A DNA stretch of 64,000 nt from Ypsolopha sequella (taxonomy: Eukaryota; Arthropoda; Insecta; Lepidoptera; Ypsolophidae): contig OW203989.1 in the NCBI GenBank assembly GCA_934047225.1, positions 3,075,977-3,139,976 of the forward strand, read 5' to 3'. Within the stretch, counting starts at the first letter, position 1, and each line of letters opens with the position of its first letter. The translations under genes and the position numbers were made by a program. The notes below the pieces were generated by a model. It did not search any database and was not told where the DNA came from. It saw only the letters and a list, made by a program, of their open reading frames with translations. Shown piece after piece: positions 11,418 through 22,104 of the stretch.

Positions 11418-11846
11418 GAGCAAGAGCAGAAGAGAGCAATTCGGGCTATTTATAATATGAAGCACCGGGATTCATTAAGAGAAAAGTTCAAAGAAATTAA
11501 CATATTAACTGTTTCTTGTGAATATATTTACCAAGTCCTTAGATATGTCAGAAAAAATGTTGAGTCTCTCCCAAGGCTTGGTGAGCAACATTGTAAGGAA
11601 ACCAGAAATAAGTATAAACTGGCTTTTCCAAAAATCAGACTCGCCAAAGTGAGTACCTCTTTCGTAGGACATGGTATAAGATTTTACAATAAACTTCCAA
11701 AAGAGGTCCTTACTTTGTCAGAGAATAAGTTTAAACAGTATATTAAGCAGGGCCTACTGAAAAAGGCATATTATAAAATAAATGAATATTTGGATGATGG
11801 TGAAGCATGGTGTTATAGTGATACTGATTTTGATGATAGTAGGTAA
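11418..11846 (+). pseudogene. LINE reverse-transcriptase C-terminal region (CR1/Jockey-like)
   Basis: An open frame runs from the truncated 5' end: EQEQKRAIRAIYNMKHRDSL ... SFVGHGIRFYNKLPKEVL ... FKQYIKQGLL. The order KRAIRAI, then a G..FYN.LP block, then FK..I...LL is typical of the region after the reverse-transcriptase domain in CR1/Jockey-group proteins. The endonuclease and catalytic RT parts are absent, so it is a 5'-truncated, non-functional copy. A related frame is on the minus strand at 49830-50225. Confidence 0.72.
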
Positions 11847-12498
11847 TAATTTAATTAATTAATATAATTTTCTAACTTTTGATTCCTCTTAAGAGTTAAC
11901 ATTAATTAATTACAGACTGTAAAAGGAAATAGACTATATGAGACAGGTAGGCAAAGATATATATGTTTTTCTTTTTTCATTAACCTGAATTCCTGCTGTC
12001 TTGTATTTTCTTATCCCTTGGTTAAAGTAGATATAAGTAATTCAATGTATAGTTTAAGTTTATGTTAAAAAAAAAAAAGACATGATCTTGCCAAGTTTCT
12101 TGCCCGTTCTTCTTAGCAAGACTAATCGAATGGGCGGAGGTAGGCATGTATTTATATACGTAACCTATTACTATGTAGTATATAGGATGGGATTTGGTCG
12201 GCCGCCTGGATTCGTGCTGGGGGCTCGGTTGGTGATCATTGAACCTTGTTCCTGGTCCCTGGCTGGGTCTCCGGTATGGGTTCGGGCGGTTGATTGGATT
12301 TCACCTTGTATAATAATATATAATTTTAATTGTATATATATTGCTACATAAATTAAATAAACATTTAATCTAAGTAGTTCATGTACATTTATTATTTTAT
12401 TACATATATTTTTATAAGATTAAAATTTGACTTGTGAAACGTGTATTATATATACCTACTTTGCAAAATAAACTTTTTGAATTTTGAATTTGAATTTT
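11418..12498 (+). mobile_element. 5'-truncated LINE inserted in foldback element 2
   Basis: GAAAA occurs at both junctions (11413-11417 and 12499-12503), consistent with a short target duplication. The 3' end is the tail GAATTTTGAATTTGAATTTT. The body matches inverted LINE copies at 34513-35120, 46600-46740 and 48395-48760. An extra segment at about 12187-12312, ending TTTCACCTTGTA, is absent from the 48-kb copy but present in part at 35041-35080. Confidence 0.78.
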
Positions 12499-12790
12499 GA
12501 AAAAAAATGTTGGCCGTAACTTCCTCAATGACCTGTAGTAAGTTTTATTTTAAATAAACATGAAGCACGCAAGTAATTGACAAAAACATAATTTTCTTCA
12601 TACAAAAAATAATTCAATGATTTTTTTCTCTTAAATTGATGCATATTTCAGAAAAACTACATTTGTAAAAGGTGTTTGTAATAGTTTCAGCAGTCTACTA
12701 AAAAAAAATCAGTCCGATTCCTTGACCTTCAAATTGACTTCACCCTAAGTCCACGATTTCGTGATATGGAACCAGTGTGCGCCGAGTCAA

Positions 12791-13048
12791 AGGAAAAGCC
12801 GCTGTCTTGACTCTCGACACAAAAGAAACCGGCCGCTGACTACTCGTGACCTGACCCTCGTACCATGATAATCATGCTAAGTTGCATTTTATAACAGTAT
12901 TAACGTTTTCTAAAATTAAATTTCATAATACTGAAGGGTGAACGGACCGCTTCGCATAGTCTTGCTGAATACTAATCATTGGCTGTATTTTAGTTTCCCC
13001 CTTTCGGGGTGGCTCTTTCCATGCCCTCCAGCACCCTTATGCATGTCA
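12791..13048. other. no gene recognised
   Basis: No repeat or coding frame identified between the foldback element and the hAT element. Confidence 0.4.
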
Positions 13049-13056
13049 TCTGAGAC

Positions 13057-13497
13057 CAGGGTTGCCACCTTTTGGAAAATAAAAATCGGAACCATAAACC
13101 GAGAAAACAAAACGTTTCCTGTTTTATATATCTATTTATTTTTCCATACATATTTTTCATTGCAGCGCGCGGCACTTAACAATTCCTTGTCATTTTTATA
13201 TTTATTTAAAAATTCCGCGCAAGAAAAGCCCATGTTAAGTGAAACTTGTAATTCGGTTTTCATCAAGTCCACAGAACACCGATTTCTCAAATTGCACCAT
13301 TTAAGCGTCATGTGAGAAAATACGCGCTCAATATAGGCATTTGAAGGCGGTATGCTTACGGTCCTTTGAACTTTTAAATATTTTTACCCATTTTGTGTTG
13401 TCAAAAATCGGGACAAAATTGGTATGTTGTCGGGACGCGGGACAAAATCATCGAAATCGGGACTATCCCGCCAGAATCGGGACAGGTGGCAACTCTG
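13057..13497. mobile_element. hAT-type MITE with perfect 8-bp target duplication
   Basis: The ends are CAGGGTTGCCACCT and the inverse of CAGAGTTGCCACCT (13 of 14). The 8-bp sequence TCTGAGAC is present immediately outside both ends (13049-13056 and 13498-13505). An 8-bp duplication and CAGGG-type ends define the hAT superfamily. Length 441 bp, no transposase. Confidence 0.9.
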
Positions 13498-13872
13498 TCT
13501 GAGACTGCCAAGTATACCTACACATATGTCCCGTACAAAAAGAATTCACATAGCATTTTCCGCTCAATCCCAGTTTTTCTATACCTCATTAGTCCCGCTT
13601 TGTTAACAGCCACACCGCATCGGGGTATGCAATACTCTGAAACTGCATATTAATGTGTTTTTGTTCGTTGCACTGCACTTTGATTAAAAACTTCGCAGTT
13701 CCGAAACTAATTAAACGTTGTACTGTTTGTGTAATATGCTGCCTTGTTTTTACATCTGTACGTTGGTTTAAGAGGGTTTTAATAGGTACAAACGAGCGTG
13801 AAATAGGCTTGCTTAGCGGCATTACCTGTAATTTTCTGGCCAGAGCCAGGAAAAGGAAGATGTTGTTCTTAA

Positions 13873-14340
13873 GGGCCTTACTATTGCCAAATGGGTACTT
13901 TCTAAAGCCTACTCCTCGTATATGGCCAAAACAAAAATAATAAAAAAATGTTTTTATAAATAATCAACTCTTAGACAACATATGCAACATTTTTCTTTTT
14001 CATACCACAAAAACTTCTACATGAATTTTATTTTTTACTGAATGGTGTTTTTTGACCTCAAATTCCCTACTGCTCCTGAGTGGCTTGGCCGATTGAATTC
14101 ATCTATGCTTTGATAAATAGATAAATTTTATAGCTATAAACATAACATAAGATTATTCAATCGAGTAATCACGTCCAAGTGAAAAGTATAATTTTCTCCT
14201 ATTTCGCCCTATCAAGGACGCAGCAAGCGTCGTAACAGCCACTATGCATTGCGCGCTGATATGAACGTTATTTCAATGTCGTTTCCGTTGATATTTGTAG
14301 TGACAAATATCGAGTGGCTAATTTGGCGATGGTAATCGCC
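13873..14340. mobile_element. TTAA-flanked MITE, piggyBac type, same family as 8566-9050
   Basis: TTAA at 13869-13872 and 14341-14344. The left end GGGCCTTACTATTGCCAAAT resembles the inverse of the right end, GGCGATTACCATCGCCAAAT. The interior GTCGTAACAGCCACT ... ATGAACGTTATTTC is shared with 8566-9050. Confidence 0.68.
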
Positions 14341-14344
14341 TTAA

Positions 14345-14720
14345 GAGGACAGTCTACCCCAGCAACTTTTTTTATTACCCGTCCAGCACAATAAGTCCAA
14401 TGGCAAAGACCTTATTTGCTTTTGATAGAGGCGATTATATGTTGGCTCATTGGCCTCTTTTTTTTGGACGCGGTATACTAATGACCACGCAGCGAAACAA
14501 CAAATTGGTGTGTTTTTAGCTAATGCTGAAATATTTTGCAGGGAAAAAAATATTGGATTTAAGTAGAATCCCTTCATATTTCTATAACTTACTTTATGAA
14601 AAAAAAAATTGATTTCTTCACTGCGTTCTTGAAACGAACGTTTGAAAACCAAAAAAAGGAGGTTGGAATACATTTTATTTTTTACAAAAGTGTAAATCTT
14701 AATACATTGTTTATAATAAT
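14345..14720 (-). repeat. dispersed repeat family Y, copy 1
   Basis: The inverse of this block is found at 45345-45720, with blocks such as CAATTTGTTGTTTCGCTGCG and AACGTTCGTTTC shared. One copy is inverted relative to the other. No recognisable protein; the class is unknown. Confidence 0.6.
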
Positions 14721-15305
14721 AATTCCTAGATTAAAAATCAATAAATCAAATTATTTTTCTCAATACAAGGAGAGTCCGAATTTCTTTAAAAGAATCCTCG
14801 AAAGTCGGGCGTCTTTTATGCTCTACGATCATGTACAGTGTTAAGAGGAGGCAGGCCTTCCTCACACAGGAGCACAGTGGCTTCCTATTATAACACGGAG
14901 ATTGACTTTAATAAAGGTGAAAACAATAAGGTAACGCTATTGACAGTTGATATATGAATAAACATAATTTTAGCTATATTTTGTTTATTGTTATAAGCAT
15001 AAAATATAAACAATAAAAGATACTTTATATTTTTCATTATATTTTGGCCTCTTCATTGAGGCAGTCATCAGTCAAATGATTGACACCTCTTGAGAAGATA
15101 CATATACAATAATATAAATTATTTACAGAAAAAGACAATAAAAAGGAAAAAATAAGTAAAATAAAATAAAAAGCAGTTTTGGAGGGGGATACTTTGGTAA
15201 TACATAGATTGTAATAAGGATGATGTCTTTAGGTGGATCGGTCCTGTCTGTTAGTGATGTTTGTTGAGTCCGGGTCCAAAGTGTGCGCCAAGTGACCAGA
15301 TGTAT
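14721..15305. other. AT-rich stretch, no gene
   Basis: No coding frame or transposon signature was recognised. Confidence 0.4.
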
Positions 15306-15889
15306 AGTGCGCGCCAATCTTTTAGTCGCCTCTGATTGAGTTACGAGTGCAAGCTTGCGCAGGTACAGTCAAGGAAACAATAATATGAACGGTTGACTAT
15401 TAAATGTTTACTATAAGTGGGAAGGTGTACTTGTTGTACCTACCTATTTAATATATATTAGTATTTTAGTGCAATCTTAACTGTTTAATTAAAACAAATT
15501 AATATAAACACCATTTTCCTACATTGTCGCCTTAAAACGCTATAACGACCGCGAGGCATAACAACAACAATAAATTTTAACAAACTAAATCAACAAAACA
15601 ACAAATAAAGGCAACACAAACAGATTCAACGATTAACTTAACGAACCATAGAATTTTTTCCACGAACGTACTTTTCATGCAACGCGCGCGTGTGTAGTGT
15701 ACGGACGTAGCACTAACACTAACGCATAGTGTTGACACCTGCCGAATGGCGAGCGGGGGGTGTGGTGCGGCATGCAGGCGGGTGTGCTCCGCGCCCTCGC
15801 TCCTGTAACGTCCCCCTGACACCGTAAAATGGCTAATGCGTCGATTCTTGGGGCTAGCTTCAGAGGCGACTAAAAGATTGGCGCGCACT
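15306..15889. mobile_element. element with perfect 30-bp terminal inverted repeats
   Basis: Both ends carry the same 30-bp inverted repeat, starting AGTGCGCGCCAATCTTTTAG and continuing with TCGCCTCTGA (15306-15335 and 15860-15889). The interior is partly GC-rich (15670-15840) and contrasts with the AT-rich flanks. The frames inside are not convincing as genes. The flanking bases (GTAT and GTAC) do not give an exact target duplication, so the superfamily is open. Confidence 0.72.
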
Positions 15890-16599
15890 GTACCTTGTAC
15901 GATGTACGTACTCAGTTCGTTTCATAAACAAGCACTCGTGTCCCAATGTCTCAAATTATGTTACAGTTGCACAAAATACTATTATTGCACATTGCCTGGA
16001 TATATCCGGTATTGGGTAATAATAACGAATAACTAGCTAGGTATTCTAAAAGTAAAAATGACTGAATTACATTATTTATTGGTGACTTACAATGGTATAC
16101 ATAATTGAACGATCATTAGAGATTATTGAAAAGCTTGTAGCTGGCAAAGAGAAATAATTATTTCACAGGCATATCTATTCACATCGAAACTTAAGAGGTG
16201 GCCTTCTTTTTCAACAGGTTTTGAACGATTGTACTGAATCTACCACAGACGCAATCAGTATGAAATTTAAATACCTATATGTTTTTTTAAAATTTTACGT
16301 TGTAAATAGCGTTACCTAATTGGAAAACTTTTGCTCGACCGATTTTATTTTTGAAAATAGTCTCTTTTTGAATGTTTTTTTTTTGGTTTTGTGTTTAATC
16401 CATTTGATTTTTATGTGTCATATTTTACTATCATTACGAAAATTTTGTTTATCAACCAATGTAAGTTCAAAAATGACTTAAATGGAATATTGTAATTTTA
16501 GTCCATTTTAATCATAAAATTAGACTCGTTCTGAATAATTTCGCGCGTATTTTGGCGCACGTGATTTTCAACTTTATGAAAGTTAGTCTACGGGTTATA
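15890..16599. other. no gene recognised
   Basis: AT-rich, without coding frames or matches to repeats elsewhere in the window. Confidence 0.4.
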
Positions 16600-16880
16600 A
16601 TTGAAAAGCCACTGTGCGCCTAAGAAAGGCCTGTAAGATGAATATACCTAAGCCAAAATCTAAATTTGTGGTTTTGAAATTGGAAAACATGTTTGGATAA
16701 ATTTTCCTCGATGGAAATAATTGTTGAAATGAGGTCTTTAAACACACATTTTCTCCTCGTTTGACGCATAGGAACCATATACAGAACTCAAACATATTTT
16801 ATTAGGTGTGTTTAAACAATATCTACAGATTCGATAATTGAAATTTTGCTAGCTATTTTTGCTAGTTTTTTTTAATAAAA
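16600..16880 (-). repeat. dispersed repeat family X, reverse copy
   Basis: Inverse of the block at 7735-7900, extended on its right by TTTTGCTAGCTATTTTTGCT, which corresponds to the AGCTAGCAAAA portion near 5240 and 32390. This links the separate X fragments into one family. Confidence 0.6.
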
Positions 16881-16884
16881 ATAT

Positions 16885-17162
16885 AAATCCAACTATAGTC
16901 CACACTCGATATACCCACGTTTCACCGATGAATATTACGTCCCAACGTGAGGAGTGGTAAACCCTATCGCCGTTCTTCGGGCTTTTAATGCAGGCAGGTT
17001 TTCTCAGGATGTTTGCTTCACCGTTCAGCAAGTGGTAAGTAAGACAAATACTAAGCATATAAATTACGAAAAACTCATTGGTCCTCCAACCGGGGATCGA
17101 ACATGGACCTCGATATTGAGAGGCCATCATTCTACCCCTGAGCCACCGCTGCTGTGTTATCT
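16885..17162 (-). mobile_element. tRNA-derived SINE, nearly complete
   Basis: Read on the minus strand it begins near GCGGTGGCTCAGGGGTAGAA (A-box-like) and then has GTTCGATCCCCGG (B box), the split internal promoter of RNA polymerase III. The body continues with TTACCACTTGCTGAACGG and CACGTTGGGACG, and ends in CGGTGAAACGTGGG. The copy at 55570-55990 shares head and body. The copy at 50685-50945 shares only the tail. Confidence 0.78.
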
Positions 17163-17289
17163 AATAAATCACCTATAGATTAGACATATTAATTTTGACA
17201 TAATTAGTTCACAAACAAATCCATCCAAGCAATGATTTGTCATGAACGACTAACATACAAAAACGACTTACAACAAAATGTGGAAGACT
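17163..17289. other. no gene recognised
   Basis: Short spacer between a SINE and a LINE 3' end. Confidence 0.35.
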
Positions 17290-17752
17290 CACTCCCTTGA
17301 TATTTTTTCTGATAAAGCTTGTAACTTTAAATATAAGATATTACATCCTTAAATTTGAATATTCAACGATTGTATATACATAATTATTTTTTTTCTCTCT
17401 TTTTAGGAATTTTTGAAATTTGTGTTATTAAATATTTGTGCACATTTATAAATGATATATATATTTTAATTTTATTATATTGTTAAGTAATTTGTGTTAA
17501 CTGTCTGTCTAGATCTTAAGCTTAGATTTAAATTAGTTTATGTGTATGTTTGGATTGTTAATATTGACTAGTTTTTTGTAATTTCTTAATGTTAAATTTA
17601 AAATGTTAAAAATTAATGTTTTCTGACAATGCTGTGTTCACCTGTCATTGATGGCAACACCAGAACAAGGCCCAATGTATATATATTTATGTTGTTTGTG
17701 TTGACATTGTTGGTGTACCTTTTTTATAAATAAATAAATAAATAAATAAACA
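17290..17752 (+). mobile_element. LINE 3' untranslated region with (AAAT)n tail
   Basis: AT-rich sequence ending in TTGACATTGTTGGTGTACC and a run of AAAT repeats (about 17728-17752), as expected for the 3' end of a non-LTR retrotransposon. No coding part remains. Confidence 0.5.
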
Positions 17753-18153
17753 TATTGTTGTAAAAAGATGAAGATATAATCACAAGATATTTCAAAGTAG
17801 ATAACGACAAGATAGCAAGATAAATGTGATGTAATCTACTCGTATATTACCCTCCAAACGACCTCATCAAGGCTGCCATTAGTTTCAGGGCTAACTATGG
17901 TGGAACTCAATTGGATTGTCCGTCGCTAGCATTAGACCTAAAAAATAAATTTGATATTTAAGGTGGCTCCGTCGGAAAAATTAGCAACTCGGTTCGTGGT
18001 GGTTGAAATTTTGAACAAAACCATATTAAAATAAAGTTCTTATCAGCTCGCACTACAACATGGCTTTTACGTCAATTGCTGCGGCTGACAAGTGCGAAAA
18101 TAGTGTGTTTTTAATTTATTTTTTCTAAAATAAAATGAATTTCCAAGAACTGA

Positions 18154-18579
18154 GAAAAAAAACCATCCGTCAGGCCCGACGGACTGACACTAATCCCCTG
18201 GAAAAATGGGCAGTCGCTGGTGTGGGACGCAACATGCGTCGACACCGTAGCGCCGTCCCATCTCCAGGGGAGCGCTGTCCTTGCTGGCGCGGCGGCGTTG
18301 ACGGCTGAGGGTCTCAAACGGCGTATATACGTGGAGCTGGCTGAAGGCTACATTTTTGTGCCTTTTGCCGTAGAGACCCTGGGGCCGTGGGGACCAGACG
18401 CAAAGCGCCTATTTAAGGAAATATCGTCGAGGTTGGTCAACGCTTGCGGAGACCCAAGGGCTGGGACCTATTTTGGTCAGCGAATAAGCCTCGCAATACA
18501 GCGAGGCAACGCCGCCAGCCTATTGGGTACTCTCCCCGATGATGGCGGTGATCTGGCTCACATATTTTATTTAATCTAG
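18154..18579 (+). pseudogene. restriction-like endonuclease fragment of a non-LTR retrotransposon, second copy
   Basis: The frame is open from 18154 to the stop at 18579 but lacks a natural start. It reads [45 protein letters not shown] and [23 protein letters not shown] and WD match the proposed PD-(D/E)XK pair seen in the copy at 2586-3258, but here the frame is unbroken. The zinc-knuckle part and the reverse transcriptase are missing, so it is a 5'-truncated remnant. It lies 1.3 kb upstream of the invertase; I see no functional link. Confidence 0.65.
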
Positions 18580-19806
18580 AGCCCGTTATGAGACAGACAG
18601 GTTGGTATTTGTTTTTCTTTTTATATTTTATTTAAATTTAAGTTAGTTTTATAAAAAAAAAAAAGTATCATTATTTATATGTTATTTAAGTTTACTAAGA
18701 AAACCATATCATTTAATATTATTTTGTCTAGAAGTTTATAAATATTTATACTGTTTCTATAAAAACTATAACAGTTATATTGTTACAAGTGGACAAAAAA
18801 TCGAGAAATAAGGGTAAACTTAGAATTTTCTTGCGTCACTTCTATATATTCAAATAAAATTCAGGAAAAACCACATCACATATTTGTATCATGTAGATTA
18901 CTATGTATTTTTCTTATATTAAAAAATGCTATAGTTACCGTATAAAATGGTTATAAAGTTACTCAGTTCAAGGTCGTTGTCGTTGGGAGAAACCTTAAAC
19001 GCAGTTTGCTCGCCATTTTATAAATAATAAAGTCTGTTAGACACGTCGTAAGATAAGGAGTAACCTAAGTAATTTCAAAAGGGGCGCTGACGTGGTTGAA
19101 GACTGTAAAAGATTGTCCAGTTCATAATTACAGAAATTCACAAGAAAGGTAATATTTTGCATTACAAGAAAAACAAAGTTAAGTTATGCACTTTGCACTA
19201 AGCGACTGACGTTTAACCTTAAGGTCCAGTGAGACCCAAGCATACGACTATATATTGAAAATAATTTTAAACAGGCACTAACTCGAGTTAAATATTCTGT
19301 GGCACAAGCTAGGGTGCTTGCGGTGAAAAATTCACAAAATTTAGATTATTTTCAGGAACATGAGAAAGAAAAGTTAATTGAAATATCTCTAGTAACAATC
19401 GAATGACGTCGGTCTCAGAGACTCCAGTGGCTTTTGTTTTCTAATTTCTTTGGCCAACGTAAGCCATAGAAATCTGTGCGTCTATGTACCTTTTCCACAA
19501 TTTTTTTATGTAAAATAAGATTTGTGAATGATTTGAATGTATAATGATATGTGTAGAATATGTGGTTTAAGTTTTTCAGCATAAAATTTACCTAACAAAA
19601 GGTAGAGTCCCTATTCTAACTTTGTTGTGATTCACCGGAATTACCCCCTACATAGTCATCAAGCCATTGTTCGAATGATCTTAGATAAGATCAAACGCTG
19701 AGATAATCTACAGCAAGTGGCCACTTGCAGCGAATAAACAAAACACTTGAGATTCATCTTCAGATCAAACTCGCAAAATCTTATCATCAAAAGATTTTAA
19801 AAACAC
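18580..19806. other. upstream region of the invertase gene, no other gene
   Basis: The first 200 bp are the AT-rich 3' region of the LINE fragment. From about 18780 the sequence matches no repeat in the window. It is the best candidate for the cis-regulatory region of the invertase, but no specific transcription factor site is claimed. Confidence 0.4.
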
Positions 19807-19814
19807 TATAAAAG
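19807..19814 (+). promoter_or_regulatory. TATA box of the invertase gene
   Basis: TATAAAAG lies 69 bp upstream of the start codon. Transcription would be expected to begin about 30 bp downstream, near 19837-19845, giving a 5' leader of about 40 nt. The match and spacing are good; the start site itself is inferred. Confidence 0.75.
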
Positions 19815-19882
19815 GACATCACGCAAATGTGTATAATTTAGTTTTATCGCAAGACGCACTACAGTAAGCAAGTCTATTAATC

Positions 19883-21361
19883 ATGAGAACTTTACATATT
19901 TCTTTATTAGTGTGTCTTTTTATTCAAGTGTTTGGTAAAGACATCCGGCAAGACCAGGACAGCAAAGCTCAACTTGAAGAATACATCGATAATGCAAGGT
20001 TAAATCTGAATCCCAGGTATCGACCAACTTATCATGTAGCGCCTCCAATTGGGTGGATGAACGACCCAAACGGTTTCAGCTCCTACAAAGGAATATATCA
20101 TCTCTTCTACCAATTTTATCCCTATGATAGCGTGTGGGGTCCTATGCACTGGGGTCACGTAATTAGTAAAGATTTAGTGAACTGGGAGCGGCTCCCAACA
20201 GCCTTGTTCCCAGAAGAAGAACAATGTTTCTCTGGCAGTGCCGTGCAAGATGGAGACACCATGGTGTTAATGTACACTGCCCATAAAAACGTTGACTCCG
20301 AACCTTTTGCCAACGAAACTCAATACATAGCTATGAGCGACAATGGTGTAGACTTTCACAAATACGAGGGAAATCCTGTAATAACCTCTCCCCTCATGAT
20401 AAATGACTCCCCAGATTTCCGTGACCCAAAAGTTTGGAGACACGGTGATTACTGGTATGTGATCTTGGGAAGTAAGACATCAGATGATCGTGGCAGAGTT
20501 CTTCTCTTCAGATCCAGATCCAAGGAATTGACGGAATGGGACTATATAACTGTACTGGCCGAATCAAAAGGAGACCTAGGTTACATGTGGGAATGCCCAG
20601 ACTTTTTTGAACTGGATGGCAAATATGTTCTTTTGATGTCCCCTCAAGGTCTCGAACCACAGGGAGACAGGTACAAGAACACTTATCAAACTGGATATAT
20701 TGTCGGTAATTTTGATTATGACACCTATCAATTCACACCAGAAGAAGATTTCCAGGAGCTTGACTTTGGACATGACTTTTACGCAACACAAACTACGGAA
20801 GTAAATGGTAGCAGACTGTTAGTAGGTTGGTTTGGAATGTGGGAAGTACCTATCCGTGAAGATGTTGACGGCTGGGCGACAATGATGACCCTCATAAGAG
20901 AATTGCGACTAAATGACAAGAACCGTATCATAATGAGTCCTGTTGAATCAATGATTTCTTTAAGAGAAGATGAAGTATCTCAAGAATACGAAACTAATCA
21001 TGTAGCAGAATTTGGTGCCGCAGTAGAGCTTCTCATAGAGGGTGATTTAGAAAAAAATATTGATATTATGTTAGAGGGTCGCACTGGCGGTGATAAAGCT
21101 TGGTTACGATGGGACGTGGCTTCTGGTAAAGTTGTTGTAGAAAGAGAATCAGGTGATGTGCGTCAGGTTGAATGGGTACCCGAAGGCATAAAGACATGGA
21201 GACTGTTCCTTGATACAAGCTCACTGGAGCTGTTTTGTGGTGAAGGTGAAGTTGTGTTCAGCTCTAGAGTATATCCTCTGGGTGGATGGAAGCTGACAAA
21301 CCAGAGCCCACAGACTCTTCATATAACTTCGTTTGCTTTGAAGCGTAGTGTTGAACTTTAA
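19883..21361 (+). CDS. Suc1: beta-fructofuranosidase (invertase), glycoside hydrolase family 32
   Basis: Hydrolyses the fructosyl bond of sucrose; the lepidopteran enzymes are secreted and digestive. The 492-residue protein starts with a signal peptide (residues 1-18, MRTLHISLLVCLFIQVFG). GH32 motifs are complete and in order: WMNDPNG at 58-64 with nucleophile Asp61, FSGS at 116-119, FRDP at 179-182 with Asp181 stabilising the transition state, and WECPD at 236-240 with acid/base Glu237. A C-terminal beta-sandwich follows. Possible N-glycosylation sites are NET (144) and NGS (308). There is one exon, a TATA box 69 bp upstream and a poly(A) signal downstream. Lepidoptera are known to carry intronless GH32 genes of bacterial origin (Suc1, Suc2). 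The family is certain; Suc1 rather than Suc2 is an assumption. Confidence 0.95.
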   Translation: MRTLHISLLVCLFIQVFGKDIRQDQDSKAQLEEYIDNARLNLNPRYRPTYHVAPPIGWMNDPNGFSSYKGIYHLFYQFYPYDSVWGPMHWGHVISKDLVNWERLPTALFPEEEQCFSGSAVQDGDTMVLMYTAHKNVDSEPFANETQYIAMSDNGVDFHKYEGNPVITSPLMINDSPDFRDPKVWRHGDYWYVILGSKTSDDRGRVLLFRSRSKELTEWDYITVLAESKGDLGYMWECPDFFELDGKYVLLMSPQGLEPQGDRYKNTYQTGYIVGNFDYDTYQFTPEEDFQELDFGHDFYATQTTEVNGSRLLVGWFGMWEVPIREDVDGWATMMTLIRELRLNDKNRIIMSPVESMISLREDEVSQEYETNHVAEFGAAVELLIEGDLEKNIDIMLEGRTGGDKAWLRWDVASGKVVVERESGDVRQVEWVPEGIKTWRLFLDTSSLELFCGEGEVVFSSRVYPLGGWKLTNQSPQTLHITSFALKRSVEL

Positions 21362-21478
21362 AACTAAAGTTAAAAGTGATATATTGTATAGTGTAGTAAA
21401 TACTAAAATTTTACTTGGCTATAAAAAATCTGAAATTTTGTGATCTATTTTTAAGGAAACTTGTTTGTAAAACTGATA

Positions 21479-21484
21479 AATAAA
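21479..21484 (+). terminator. poly(A) signal of the invertase gene
   Basis: AATAAA about 118 bp after the stop codon, within an AT-rich 3' region; the first such hexamer downstream of the gene. Confidence 0.7.
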
Positions 21485-22100
21485 TTTATTATATGTAACA
21501 TTTTCAGGCAAACATGTTGTGAAGTTCTTTCCACCGATTTCCTAACACTTCAAATATGAATGGTTACATATGAATGTTCAGTTTGCCAGAGTATTTTTAT
21601 TTGATTAACTTACTACTTAAAAATTCGTTAAATTGAAAAAAAAAAACACTTAAAAAAACAATCTAGAAAATAATATTTATAAATACTCCCTGTTTATTTT
21701 CCTGTGTTTATTATTGTAATTTAGGAAGCCTTAGAAAATGGCAAAAAGCCATTATGAGTATATTTTTGGAGAATAATTATTACCTTAGAAGTTTCAGAAC
21801 GTATCTACCGGGAATTCATAATTAGGATAATAATTTAATATTCTCTGCAAATTAAGTGAGCCTTTTGCTATAAAGAAGATGAGTATTCAAAGTATCAAAA
21901 TTTTCAAAAAGTAGGGTTGTTCCACAAGAAAAGCTTTTCCGTTTTAGTTTTTCTAATTATGATAGTGATCCTATCAGAACAGCTTTTGTTATTTTGACGA
22001 AAAGTCGAATAAAAAAATTATGCCTATATTTATCTATAAACCCTATATTTTAGGGTTTAGTCGAAATAAAAACTTTTCTTCAAAACGGATATTGTACTTA
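21485..22100. other. AT-rich downstream flank, no gene
   Basis: No coding frame or repeat match recognised. Confidence 0.4.
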
Positions 22101-22104
22101 TTAA

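Larger units (their letters stand above)
10118..12790. mobile_element. foldback element 2 with modular inverted repeats, split by a LINE
   Basis: The ends are inverse: GCACACTGGTTCCATATTAC near 10127 and GATATGGAACCAGTGTGC near 12764-12781. Terminal repeats run about 290 bp (10118-10410 and 12505-12790). Inside are further copies of the same module (GGTCAAGGAATTGAACTG ... ACGGCCAACATTTT): two forward (about 10440-10710, 10745-10818) and two reversed (about 10820-11105, 11040-11405). Without the LINE inserted at 11418-12498 the element would be about 1.6 kb. It has no coding capacity. Confidence 0.8.

Noticed and set aside
12082..12351. 89-codon plus-strand frame
   Set aside because: It spans the 3' non-coding region of a LINE and an inserted segment; related LINE copies do not keep it.
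20576..20791. Minus-strand frame inside the invertase
   Set aside because: Antisense shadow of a well-supported coding sequence.
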